Assembly (NCBI RefSeq): GCF_000517405.1
Contig: NZ_CP006568.1
Location: forward strand, 3,162,001 to 3,226,000
Length of the DNA: 64,000 nucleotides
Origin: Candidatus Sodalis pierantonius str. SOPE
Lineage (GTDB): Bacteria > Pseudomonadota > Gammaproteobacteria > Enterobacterales > Enterobacteriaceae
Direction: 5' to 3'
Both the position numbers and the translations under genes were made by a program. Shown piece by piece: positions 47,190-57,700 of this stretch. Position 1 is the first letter of the stretch. Each line of letters starts with the position of its first letter. The notes beneath the pieces were generated by a model. The model worked only from the letters and a program-made list of their open reading frames with translations, made no database searches and was not told the DNA's origin.

Positions 47190-49187
47190 ATGACATCAAG
47201 AAAAGCGCTGGCCAACGCTATTCGTGCGTTAAGCATGGACGCTGTGCAAAAAGCCAATTCCGGCCATCCCGGCGCGCCGATGGGCATGGCGGATATCGCC
47301 GAAGTCCTGTGGCGCGATTACATGAACCATAATCCGTCCAATTCGAAATGGGCCGACCGCGACCGTTTTATTCTTTCCAACGGGCACGGTTCGATGCTGC
47401 TTTACAGCCTGTTGCACCTTACTGGCTACAATCTGCCGATGGAAGAATTGAAAAACTTCCGGCAGCTGCATTCCAAAACGCCGGGGCATCCGGAATACGG
47501 CTACACCGATGGCGTGGAAACCACCACCGGGCCGCTGGGCCAAGGCATCGCCAACGCCGTGGGTCTGGCGATTGGCGAACGTACGCTGGCGGCGCAGTTC
47601 AACCGCCCTGGCCATGAGATTGTCGATCACCATACCTATGTTTTCCTCGGCGACGGCTGCATGATGGAAGGCATCTCTCATGAAGTCTGCTCGCTGGCCG
47701 GCACCATGAAGCTAGGAAAACTGCTGGCGTTTTACGACGATAACGGCATCTCCATCGACGGCGACGTCGAAGGCTGGTTCAGCGATGACACCGCCGCCCG
47801 TTTTGAAGCCTATGGCTGGCACGTCGTGCGCGGCGTGGACGGCCACGATAGCGAATCGGTCAAAGCGGCTATCGAGAACGCCCGCGCCGTCACCGATAAG
47901 CCGTCGCTGCTGATGTGTAAAACCGTTATCGCCTTCGGCGCCCCGACCAAAGCCGGCACCCACGGCGCCCACGGCGCGCCTCTGGGTGACGACGAAATCG
48001 CCGCTACCCGCAAAGCGCTCGGCTGGAACGAGCCGCCGTTCGTGATCCCGGCGGAAATCTACCAAGGTTGGGATGCGAAAGAGGCGGGCAAGCAGAAAGA
48101 AGCTGCCTGGAATGATAAATTCGCCGCCTATGAAAATGCTTTCCCCGAGCTGGCGCGCGAGTTCAAACGTCGGATAAATGGTGAACTGCCGGCAAACTGG
48201 CAGGCGGAGAGCCAGAAAATCATCGAGCAGCTCCAGGCCAAGCCGGCGAAGATCGCCAGCCGTAAAGCCTCGCAGAATGCGCTGGAGGCCTTTGGTCCCA
48301 TGCTGCCGGAATTCCTGGGCGGTTCGGCGGATCTGACGCCGAGTAATTTGACCATTTGGTCGAAATCCATCTCTATCGCCGATGATCCCGCCGGTAACTA
48401 TATTCATTACGGCGTGCGCGAATTCGGCATGACGGCCATTGGTAACGGTATCGCCCATCACGGCGGCTTCGTGCCCTATACGGCCACCTTTTTGATGTTC
48501 GTCGAATACGCCCGTAACGCGGTGCGCATGGCAGCGCTGATGAAGGCGCGCCACATCATGGTGTATACCCACGACTCCATTGGCCTGGGTGAAGACGGTC
48601 CGACCCATCAGCCGGTGGAGCAATTGGCCAGCCTGCGCATGACGCCGAACATGAGTAACTGGCGCCCTTGCGATCAGGTGGAAACGGCGGTTGCCTGGAA
48701 GAAAGCCATCGAGCGCCATGACGGTCCTACCGCGCTTATTTTGTCGCGTCAGAATCTCGCGCAGCAGGATCGCACGACGCAGCAGCTGGCGGATATCGCC
48801 CGAGGCGGCTATGTGCTTAAAGATTGCGACGGACAACCGGAGCTCATCCTTATCGCCACCGGTTCGGAAGTGGAGCTGGCGGTGGCCGCTTATCAGCAGT
48901 TGAAGGATGAAGGGCGCAAGGTGCGCGTGGTATCACTCCCCTCCACCGACGTCTTTGATTTGCAGGACGATGCCTATCGCGAGTCGGTATTGCCGAAAGC
49001 GGTGACGGCGCGTGTCGCCATAGAGGCCGGTATCGCCGATTATTGGTACAAGTACGTTGGTCTGAACGGGCTGATTGTCGGCATGACCACCTTCGGTGAA
49101 TCGGCACCGGCGGAAGAGTTGTTTAAAGTGTTCGATTTTACCGTCGATAACGTGCTGAGCAAAGCTCGTTTGCTGGAGCCTGTTTAG
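47190..49187 (+). CDS. tktB: Transketolase B, last codons replaced by IS256 sequence
   Basis: 665 aa from ATG 47190 (GGAG seven bases upstream). Thiamine-diphosphate enzyme partner of talA. Landmarks are SNGHGSMLLYSLLHLTGYN, the ThDP motif GDGCMMEGISHEV and DSIGLGEDGPTHQPVEQLAS. IS256 copy E inserted in GTTTGCTG so the frame now reads ...KARLL-EPV-stop, using the IS end as its last three codons. The original 3' end is visible after the IS as CTG CTG AAA TAA. Only two or three C-terminal residues change, so the enzyme probably still works, although it has lost its own terminator. Confidence 0.93.
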   Translation: MTSRKALANAIRALSMDAVQKANSGHPGAPMGMADIAEVLWRDYMNHNPSNSKWADRDRFILSNGHGSMLLYSLLHLTGYNLPMEELKNFRQLHSKTPGHPEYGYTDGVETTTGPLGQGIANAVGLAIGERTLAAQFNRPGHEIVDHHTYVFLGDGCMMEGISHEVCSLAGTMKLGKLLAFYDDNGISIDGDVEGWFSDDTAARFEAYGWHVVRGVDGHDSESVKAAIENARAVTDKPSLLMCKTVIAFGAPTKAGTHGAHGAPLGDDEIAATRKALGWNEPPFVIPAEIYQGWDAKEAGKQKEAAWNDKFAAYENAFPELAREFKRRINGELPANWQAESQKIIEQLQAKPAKIASRKASQNALEAFGPMLPEFLGGSADLTPSNLTIWSKSISIADDPAGNYIHYGVREFGMTAIGNGIAHHGGFVPYTATFLMFVEYARNAVRMAALMKARHIMVYTHDSIGLGEDGPTHQPVEQLASLRMTPNMSNWRPCDQVETAVAWKKAIERHDGPTALILSRQNLAQQDRTTQQLADIARGGYVLKDCDGQPELILIATGSEVELAVAAYQQLKDEGRKVRVVSLPSTDVFDLQDDAYRESVLPKAVTARVAIEAGIADYWYKYVGLNGLIVGMTTFGESAPAEELFKVFDFTVDNVLSKARLLEPV

Positions 49188-50490
49188 AAATTTGTGTATT
49201 TTCCTGATTTTGATATGTTCAATCCAACATCAAAAACAGGTTAATTTATGGACGAAAAACAGTTGCAGGCTCTGGCTAACGAACTGACCAAAAATCTCAA
49301 AACCCTTGAAAATCTCAGTCACTTCGATCGGCTGCTGAAAAAAATCAGCGTCGAAGCAGCTCTCAATGCCGAAATGACCCATCACCTCGGCTACGATAAA
49401 AATCAGCCTAAACCGGGGACCAACGCCCGCAACGGCTATTCCACAAAAACCGTTACCACTGGCGATGCCCCGCTGGCGCTGCGTACTCCGCGCGATCGTG
49501 ACGGTTCCTTTGAACCGCAACTGGTGAAGAAGAACCAGACCCGGATTACCGGGATGGATAACCAGATTTTATCGTTGTACGCTAAAGGGATGACCACCCG
49601 CGAGATCGCCGCCGCGTTCAAAGAGCTGTATGACGCCGATGTCTCGCCGGCGCTGGTCTCAAGGTCACCGATGCGGTCATGGAGCAGGTTGTCGAATGGC
49701 AAAACCGGCCTCTGGATGCAGTCTATCCCATTGTTTATCTTGACTGTATCGTTCTAAAAGTCCGGCAGGACAGCCGCATCATCAACAAATCTGTGTTCCT
49801 GGCGCAGGGCATCAACATCGAAGGCCAGAAAGAGTTGCTAGGCATGTGGTTGGCCGAAAATGAAGGCGCAAAGTTCTGGCTGAACGTGCTGACAGAGCTG
49901 AAAAACCGCAGCCTGAACGATATCCTTATCGCCTGCGTAGACGGGCTGAAAGGTTTCCCTGACGCTATTAACGCGGTGTATCCGGAGGCGCGGCTCCAGC
50001 TGTGTATCGTGCATATGGTGCGCAACAGCCTGCGGTTCGTCTCCTGGAAGGACTACAAGGCCGTCCACCCGCGACCTGAAAGCTATCTATCAGGCCCCTA
50101 CGGAAGAAGCCGGCTTGCAGGCGCTGGAAGCGTTCTCCAGTGCCTGGGACATCCGCTACCCGCAAATAAGTCGAAGCTGGCAGGCAAACTGGGCCAATCT
50201 GGCCACATTCTTTGCCTACCCAACGGACATCCGCAAGGTGATCTACACGACCAACACCATCGAGTCGTTAAACAGCGTGATCCGGCATGCCATCAAAAAG
50301 CGCAAGGTGTTCCCGACCGACGACGCAGTGAAAAAGGTGGTGTGGCTGGCGATGCAGGCTGCCTCACAGAAATGGACAATGCCTTTGAGGGACTGGCGCA
50401 TGGCAATGAGCCGCTTTATTATCGAGTTCGGTGACCGCCTGGACGGTCACTTCTGAGAAAAGGCATTTACACAGAATCCGGTACGGGCTT
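49176..50490 (+). mobile_element. IS256-family element, copy E
   Basis: 1315 bp, flanked by a perfect 8-bp duplication GTTTGCTG (49168-49175 and 50491-50498). The right end differs from other copies (AATCCGGTACGGGCTT instead of AATCGTGTACAGGGTC), which may impair transposition. Confidence 0.94.
49248..50456 (+). pseudogene. IS256-family transposase, two frameshifts (copy E)
   Basis: Relative to the intact copies, one A is missing in CTGGTCTCAAGGTCACC (near 49662), shifting the frame after SPALVS, and one C is added in GGCCGTCCACCCGC (near 50067). The middle segment, which contains the first two catalytic regions, is in the second frame, and the last returns to the first. Ends in TGA 50454-50456. 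Confidence 0.92.
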
Positions 50491-50498
50491 GTTTGCTG

Positions 50499-50805
50499 CT
50501 GAAATAAGTCCTCGCCTTACCTTACGCCGGCGACCCTCGGGTCCCGGCGTTTTGTTTGTTATTCCCTTTACCCCGTTGCGTCGAGTATTCCATACCCCGT
50601 TGCGCTTGGTTTGCGCTATCCCGTTGCGCTTGGTATCCGCTTACCCACGTTGCCACGCGCCGTCGAGACCACATTCGCCCGGGGATGCCCTAGCACGCGC
50701 CGCCTGCCTACCTCACAGCACGCAGCTCAGTGCGCGCTTCTGAGCGGTTTGCCGACGCAAAGCGGGCAGCTTAGTCCAACGGCGCCGGGGTCGCCCAACG
50801 CAGAT
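50499..50805. other. Non-coding stretch after tktB with short CCCGTTGCG repeats
   Basis: Holds the original end of tktB and its terminator (next entry), then three spaced copies of (T/C)CCCGTTGCG between about 50573 and 50631, two of them extended by CTTGGT. No gene is visible. Confidence 0.6.
50525..50554 (+). terminator. Original talA-tktB terminator, displaced by the IS
   Basis: CGCCGGCGACCC, TC, GGGTCCCGGCG then TTTTGTTTGTT. It is 20 bp after the original tktB stop codon but now 1.3 kb from the present one because IS256 copy E lies between. Confidence 0.85.
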
Positions 50806-52464
50806 CTAGGGCGATTTTTCGTCGGCCACCTCATCGTCGATGGGGCCGAGTTGATGTTGCATCATATAGTTTCTAAGCACCCAATACGTCTCGGTAGATT
50901 TCGTAGCGCGATGTAGGGCATCTTCACCGTGACGGTTTTTAAGCATGACGTTGATACTCTCTGCCGTTAGCAACTGCTCGACGATGGCCCGTTTATCGGC
51001 GTAGGCCGCCATATGCAGCGCGGTGTTGCCGTCATATTCCGTCGCGTTGATCTCGTCAGTGCTTTTGGCCATGAGTTTCTGAACGTAGCTTAAATTGCCC
51101 GATTTCACCGCCAAATTCACCGCCATATATAGCGCAGTTTCGCCATACCACCCAGGAAGGCTGGGGTCTTGCCCTTCAGCCGCAAGTAATGAATCAAACA
51201 TCCGGGGCTTGTTGTGTTCAATCGCCAGCATTAGCGCCGTCTGGTGCCGATTATCTTGCCGGTTAATATCTATACTTGTGTTTTTAAGAAGTTGCTTTAG
51301 GCGGCAATTTTTACCCTTTCTGACCACCTCCATTAGCGCGGTATTGTTATAGTTATCGGCAATATTAACGTCAACATCCTGGCATTGAAGTAGCCGATCA
51401 AAGACCTTCTTGTTGCCATGGGCGGTTGCTAACCACAGGGCGCTTTGATGATAACGATTGGTAAGGTTGACATTGATTCCCGTGACGTTAAGCAGGATTG
51501 AGCACAGTGTGGGGTCTGGCCATTGCGTGGCAATCATCAACGGGGTCCAACCACAGCTATCCTTCTGATTGACTAAGCCTCTGTCAACATCAGCCAGCAG
51601 TAGCAACACCTCGGGACAACCGGCGTGTGCGGCCAAATGCAGCACGGTGGCGTTCCTGTCCTGAGTGACAACCGCAAGGCTAGCGTTATGGCTTAATAAA
51701 GTCTCTACCACAGCGAGGTGGCCATTTTTTATGGCCAACTGTAGCGGCGTGTAATTATTTTCATCAAGCTGGTCGACGACGCTACCCGCGCGTAAGCAGG
51801 CATTAACGCAATCGAGATCCCCCTCTTTGGCGGCTTGCGCGAGAGAGAAAGGTAACCTCGCGGGGGACGCCACTGCCTCGCCGAGGTGCCGGGCCGGACA
51901 ATGCGACGCGGTGACATCCCTACATTGCGACGCGGGGAGGGCCAGATTTAGGCGTCCTGAAGCGTCACAACCAGGAACAATGGCCAAATCAGGGACTTTA
52001 TCCCAGCGTTTTTTACGTGCAGCGGTGCGTGCCGGCGGTGCTTGCGCTTCGTCCGAGTGAGAGAAATGGCTATGCCCAGCAAGCACGCTGTCCCGGTCTG
52101 ACCGGCTGGGAAATACGGGTGGCTCTGGGGCGTGTCCCACGCCCAAGGCGGGCGCTGCGGGCGCGTAGCTTTCGCTCGCGGAATGCGCTGCAGATGTCTG
52201 TCTGACGGTGCGCAGCGCGCCAGCGCCGCGCGATGGAGGACCGTGCTGCCCCCGGGTAACGGTGGGCGGGGCGGCAAGCGCTTGAGCGATTTGGCTCGTG
52301 AGTAACAAGCCCGTTATCAATAGCGGCATACACCGCGATGGCACGGTGCGGGCATTATTTTCGTCATTTCTGGCCACGGAATTGTGGTTCATATTACCCG
52401 GTGGTAACTGGCGAGTATGGTGGCAGCCAATCTGCCGGCGGTACGACGATAATTCGGTAATCAT
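50806..52464 (-). CDS. Exported ankyrin-repeat protein (candidate host-interacting effector)
   Basis: 552 aa from ATG 52464, preceded by AAGGAG at seven bases; this fixes a ~45-residue basic N-terminal extension before a hydrophobic signal-like core (MPLLITGLLLTSQIAQALA, residues ~45-63, possible cleavage after ALA). Residues ~65-210 are low-complexity with Pro/Ala/Ser/His. From ~210 to the end there are about nine to ten ankyrin repeats (NYTPLQLAIKNGHLAVVETL, GWTPLMIATQW, NTALMEVVRKGK, QTALMLAIEHNK, NTALHMAAYADKRAIVEQLL). Ankyrin repeats bind proteins and are common in symbiont effectors. The frame is fully open. It shares its N-terminal plan with the broken gene at 54710. Export route and target are unknown. 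Confidence 0.8.
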   Translation of the reverse strand: MITELSSYRRQIGCHHTRQLPPGNMNHNSVARNDENNARTVPSRCMPLLITGLLLTSQIAQALAAPPTVTRGQHGPPSRGAGALRTVRQTSAAHSASESYAPAAPALGVGHAPEPPVFPSRSDRDSVLAGHSHFSHSDEAQAPPARTAARKKRWDKVPDLAIVPGCDASGRLNLALPASQCRDVTASHCPARHLGEAVASPARLPFSLAQAAKEGDLDCVNACLRAGSVVDQLDENNYTPLQLAIKNGHLAVVETLLSHNASLAVVTQDRNATVLHLAAHAGCPEVLLLLADVDRGLVNQKDSCGWTPLMIATQWPDPTLCSILLNVTGINVNLTNRYHQSALWLATAHGNKKVFDRLLQCQDVDVNIADNYNNTALMEVVRKGKNCRLKQLLKNTSIDINRQDNRHQTALMLAIEHNKPRMFDSLLAAEGQDPSLPGWYGETALYMAVNLAVKSGNLSYVQKLMAKSTDEINATEYDGNTALHMAAYADKRAIVEQLLTAESINVMLKNRHGEDALHRATKSTETYWVLRNYMMQHQLGPIDDEVADEKSP

Positions 52465-52686
52465 CACGTCTCTCCTTTATTTTCAGGGATCACCGCTGTC
52501 TTTCAGCCATGCAATACGCTAACAGGAAGGGACTATACCTCAACCATCACCCGCCGAAATAAATTAACATTTTTACACGACAACACCCAAGCGAAGAATA
52601 AAATAAAACACAGCATAAGAGACGATATACGATATTAATTATAGCGAACTAGAGAAGGGAAATAATAAAAAATCGGCGTTAAGAGA

Positions 52687-53741
52687 GGCTTTGTTGAATA
52701 AATCGAACTTTTAGGTGACTGGCGGCTCTGATCACTACATTCGTTTCAACATCAGGTCCCCATGGCAAAGCAAAAGTTTAAAATCACCAACTGGCCCGCA
52801 TATAACAATGCGCTCAGGCAGCGGGGGGACCTGATAGTATGGCTTGATGAGTCAGCCATTGCTGCATGGACTGAGAGTACACCACCTGAACATCGTGGCC
52901 GGCCGCTTCACTACACCGATATGGCCATTACCACGGTTCTGATGATAAAGCGCGTGTTTAACCTTTCGCTCCGGGCGTTACAGGGTTTCGTTGACTCGAT
53001 TTTTAAACTGATGGGGCTGTCGCTGCGCTGCCCAGATTACTCTCTGGTCAGCCGGCGAGCAAAAATCGTCGACATCAGCATAAAAACGCCAACCCGCGGC
53101 GAAATCTCACACCTGGTCATCGATGGCACCGGCCTGAAAGTCTTCGGCGAAGGCGAATGGAAAGTCAGGCAGCATGGGGCTGAGAGACGCAGAGTATGGC
53201 GCAAGCTTCATCTGGCAGTAGATAGCGTGACACATGAAATTATCTGTGCCGATTTATCGCTAAGCGGTACGACAGATGCGCAGGCGCTGCCCGGGCTGAT
53301 TAACCAAACCCACCGGAAAATCAGGGAAGCGTCGGCTGACAGTGCTTACGATACGCGTTACTGTCATGATGCTCTGCTGAGGAAAAAAATAAAGCCGCTT
53401 ATCCCACCGCGAAGTGGTGCACAATATTGGCCAGCTCGATACCATGAGCGTAACCATGCGGTGGCAAATCAGCATCTGAGGGGCAATAACGATACCTGGA
53501 AAAAGAAAGTAGGTTATCACCGGCGTTCACTGGCTGAAACGGCCATGTTCCGGTTTAAAACACTTCTGGGTGGTCATCTGAGTCTGCATGACTATGACGC
53601 GCAGGTAGGTGAGGCAATGGCAATGGTTAAAGCACTTAACCGGATCACACTGTTAGGAATGCCAAACAGCGTCCGCATCATGTAACAATCGCCCTGATAG
53701 GGAGGAAGTCGTCACAAATTTCGGATTTATTCAACAAAGCG
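52687..53741 (+). mobile_element. IS5-family (IS903-like) element, copy 2
   Basis: 1055 bp with ends GGCTTTGTTG and CAACAAAGCG, flanked by the perfect 9-bp duplication GTTAAGAGA (52678-52686 and 53742-53750). Sits between the two ankyrin genes. The AT-rich 52465-52677 to its left is the upstream region of the intact ankyrin gene. Confidence 0.95.
52762..53685 (+). CDS. IS5-family (IS903-like) transposase, intact
   Basis: 307 aa, the same as the protein at 16652 except for a few substitutions (for example IVWLDE for VWLDE context T/I change, KVFGEG for KIFGEG, QHLRGNN for QHLSGNN). DDE-type motifs LVIDGTGLK, ADSAYDTRY and YHRRSLAETAMFRFK are kept. Likely active. Confidence 0.95.
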   Translation: MAKQKFKITNWPAYNNALRQRGDLIVWLDESAIAAWTESTPPEHRGRPLHYTDMAITTVLMIKRVFNLSLRALQGFVDSIFKLMGLSLRCPDYSLVSRRAKIVDISIKTPTRGEISHLVIDGTGLKVFGEGEWKVRQHGAERRRVWRKLHLAVDSVTHEIICADLSLSGTTDAQALPGLINQTHRKIREASADSAYDTRYCHDALLRKKIKPLIPPRSGAQYWPARYHERNHAVANQHLRGNNDTWKKKVGYHRRSLAETAMFRFKTLLGGHLSLHDYDAQVGEAMAMVKALNRITLLGMPNSVRIM

Positions 53742-53750
53742 GTTAAGAGA

Positions 53751-54709
53751 TCATAGCTAACGACGCGTTTTGCACCGCAATGCATCATCAAGCCTCCTGA
53801 CTTTAACTTTTTACTTATTCTTTCTTACTCTCCAGGAAAAAACTTCTGCGCCTACCTAGCAGAACTGTAGGCTTATTAACAGTCATACTGGGGCAGAGAG
53901 AAATAAACCGGCCGACGCGTCCCCTTTTATTCTCATCGGCCGTCAAGTTGCAATAAACGATAAACATCTTTCACCCTCTGGGGAGGACACAATGTGATAA
54001 ACAGCGGCGATGTCAGCCATCGCCGTTCGGTTTTGCCGGCAGCCACCGGCGCTAATCGCTGCACCTCACCGGGCGATGGTTGTGAAGCGCCAGGTAAGGT
54101 TGCAGAACGGCGGTACGTCATGTGGTCGAGGGTATCGGCCGGAGGGCAAACGCAATTCACATCGTCCCGTCGTTTATCAACGTTGCTCATCTGCCGTTCG
54201 CACGCCGTGTAGCAAAACTTGAATAATGATCGTCTATTTTATTTTCTGGCAGCAATAGCAGATTTAATGATAAACGAATCGATTAATGTCGTAAAAATTC
54301 GATTTATTATTGACAAGCTACGGGATAAACTTATTAATAACGAGGGTATTATACATTGATGGGTTAATGGGTAACGCCTTAATTCAATAATACACTAATG
54401 AATTGTAAGGACGCAGAAACGTACACGATATTCAGGCTGATGTTATTGCCAACTGTGTCATTAAAAATTAACTAAGCTGATCGTGCGGCATCGTTATCTC
54501 TCCACCTATCGCAGCGAGTAATGGCAGCTAGAGGCTGCACACCGGCGCCGCTTGCAGCCCAACGATCGTCGTTGGGAACAGGTATATAACGCGTTTTAAT
54601 TGCCGCGCTGAACGTGCAGCGAAGCGTTATTAGCGAATTTAACCGTTTCAATTTTGACGCTTACCGGCCATTTTATTGCGCCTTAGCGTTAATAGTCTGG
54701 AGATCGCTT
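53751..54709. other. Long non-coding stretch between the ankyrin genes
   Basis: Nearly 1 kb without a credible gene. Overlapping short frames at 53933-54212 on both strands lack ribosome sites and known motifs. 54220-54480 is strongly AT-rich with several TTATTAAT-like stretches and could hold promoter or regulatory DNA for the large gene at 54710. I see no RNA gene. Confidence 0.5.
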
Positions 54710-57700
54710 ATGCCAACCAGTATTGATCGCCATCGTAAATGTATTGGGCATTACTATAATGATTTGCAAGTAAGCCGCTCGTCGAAAAGCGCCACGCGTC
54801 CACGCGGGTCACGATTGTCTTCAGTTGACCAATCCCCCCATCGCGAGAATCACAGCGGCTATCATAAAGCCATGGCGAATATTTTTATTCTGGCGCTCCT
54901 CTCGGTACAGCTACAACCGGTACAAGCACTTGGACGACGCCCCGTTGTGCTGAAGGTGCCCAGGCGCGATCCGCCGGCGGAGGGCGCAATTTTTAGCAAG
55001 GGGTCGGCGCTTGGCAAAGGATCGGGGCTCTGGCGGGTGAGTGCGCTGACGCCGGACCAGCCCGGGATAGCGCGCCTCTCACATCCGGCAGCGACGACGC
55101 CCGCGGCGCAAGACACAGACATCCCGAGGACGCGAACCTCAGCCCAGGCAGACGGACTTCGCGCCACGACGGCGTTCTCTGCCGGTGCAACGTCCCCCTC
55201 CGAAGCGGCGTCCTCGACAAGCGCCGCGGCCGCTTTTCGTAAGGCGTCCCCGGTTGGCGCAACCTCTCCCTTCAGCGCAGCGCCGCCCCGTAACGATAAA
55301 ACCGCCTTAGCGCTCCTGCCGCCGGAAACGGTAGCGTCCGACGCCGGGCGGGCTGAGCAGCAGCCCGCTATCCCGACGTCATCGAGGATCGGCGCGCCGG
55401 CGCCGCCAGAGTTGGAGCGCGCGGGCGGACGCCTGCCACCCTGAGTTCCGATTCCGCGGCCATAACGCCGCTGGGTATGACGTCCACCCGACTTGAGGCG
55501 CAAACGCGGGCCATTTATACCCTACTGCTGCAGCATCGCCGGCTTGATCCGCAGGACGAAGCGGTGTTATCGCTTCGACACCGGGCGAATCTGGTGGTGA
55601 AATTCGTCCGCCGGCCGGCGCACCTGTCACAGCTGGTACAAGAGCTGCTGCGGCCCGCGGGTCTATACGGCGCCAACCCTGGGGAGTGGCTCAGCCCCGA
55701 CACGCAACACCAGCTGTTTAACGGCTGGTTAACGGGCGTCCTCTTCAACCAAACTTTCGAGGCGCTGCTGGCGGACACATTGGCCGACGCCGGGCGGCAG
55801 CTAGCGCCGCATGCCGCCCTGATCGGGCAGTTGCGTCACTGGCTGCATCAGTTGCTGCACCAACACGACGTCCCCAGGGCGGCACGTTAAACTACCCGGC
55901 GCGTAAATATTTGCTGGAAGAGGTGGCCGGTAAGTCAGCGCCGGCGCTGATGAGCTGGCCTCACGATCGCCGCTGGAGCGCCCTCCCCGTGGTGGATTTA
56001 CGCTGGGCCTATGCCCATGCGGGGCTGCGGCTGGCGAGGATGGCACGTGCTGATGAGGCACAGCGCGGCACGCCTCATGCCCTCTCGGTAGATGAAGCCG
56101 TCGATCTCGGATGCGCGCTGGCGCTGCTGCTGGAGAAACGCGCGCTGCCGCCGGAATATCTGGAAATTTTTCAGCTCCCTGCCCTGCTGCGCTATCGTTA
56201 TCACTTTCCCGATGCCGCTTACCCGGAAGAGGAGCTGCGTACGCGCGCTGGAACGTTTCATCCTCGATGTGGATGCCGAGATGCTGGCCAACGATCCCGT
56301 ACGTCAATTTGGTATGGCGCTGGACGCCTGGCGCAGCCGCCGCCAGCTGGCGCAAGACGCCATTGTCAACCGCTGTCCCGAGCTGGCCCACGCCGACGCG
56401 GCGAAGGCGTTACAGGCCGATACGGAAAGTTACCTCAACGCCCACGGCCCCTGGCACTGTTCCTGCCCGCCGCCGGGAGAACCGGATTTGCCGCCACTGC
56501 CCGATATCGACGGGCGTTTTGAAGAACAAAACGCTGAACTGGCCCGCCATTACGCTACCGTTGATCTCTTGATCTTGAGCAATACCTTTGCCCGGCTGGA
56601 CGAGGTGGAGAGGGATTTTATCCGTCTGGCGCAGGTCACCTTCGCGCGGGCGGAGCGCTCACCGGTTGCCGCGTTTTCCGCTTTTGAGCTAAGCGGCCTG
56701 CATCATAGCGGGCAATCGGTCGTAGATTTAGTGCTGGAGCTCCTACCCGGCGTGGAACTGTTGCTTGCGCGTCATCAGCAAGAAGAGCGAATTTATGCCC
56801 TTCAGCTCCAGGAGGGCAGGTATCTCTTAAGCCGCGTGGACCGCAACGATAGTCGCTATCACAATCTGTTTCCCGCGCCGCGCCATTATCGTTACAAACG
56901 TTATGATTTAAAAATACACGAGCAGCAAGAAAGGCTAAAGCAGCCCGGCGCGCCGCTGGAAGCGCTGGCGATGACCTTGGCCACCCACCACCAGACACAG
57001 TTCAGCACCCATCTGTATCAACAAGGCTATGACGCCACCTTTCGCGAACAGGCGCTGGACTTCCTGCTGTCGCTGGTTCCCTTCTACGACTGTGTCCGCC
57101 TCCTGAGCCGCGGCGAGACGGCCAACGCGCTGCTGCCCTGCGCCTTCGATGCGCTTGCGCTGGTGCCGGTTGTTGGCGAGGCATCGGCGATCAGCTTGCA
57201 TTTCGGCTCTGCGCTAGGACGCGGTGGCTTATTTGCCGTCCGTCGCGCGGTGAAAGTCATGGCCTGCGAACAACTGCTCGCGGCGGCGCGGTATTCGTGC
57301 GCCACGGCGTCTCCCCGGGCTGGAGCACGAGGTGCCTCTACTGGCGTTGGCGGGCGATACCTATCGCGGGCAGACGGTTTTCGTGCGCATCAACCCGTAC
57401 AACGGCGATGTTTGCGGGATCAAATATACGTTGAGTCCCGAAGGGGTGCTGCGCAAAGTGCCAAAAAAATTGGCCGTTCATCTGCGCAATATCCGCACCC
57501 AGGGGCTGGGAGGGAAAGGCTCCAAGGCGGCGGCGCGCAAGTGGGCAGCGGACGTGGCCGGTCAGGCGCGATCCATTGATGACTTACCGGGCGAAGTGGT
57601 CGAAAATATTCTGCGTCAGCTGGATTTGGCCAGCCTGGCCGCCGTGGCGCAACTTAACGATCGCTACCGGCAGGAGGCGGCGCATAGCCTGAAGCAATTC

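Noticed and set aside
53933..54212. Overlapping short frames on both strands between the ankyrin genes
   Set aside because: No ribosome site, no motif and mutual overlap; counted as non-coding.
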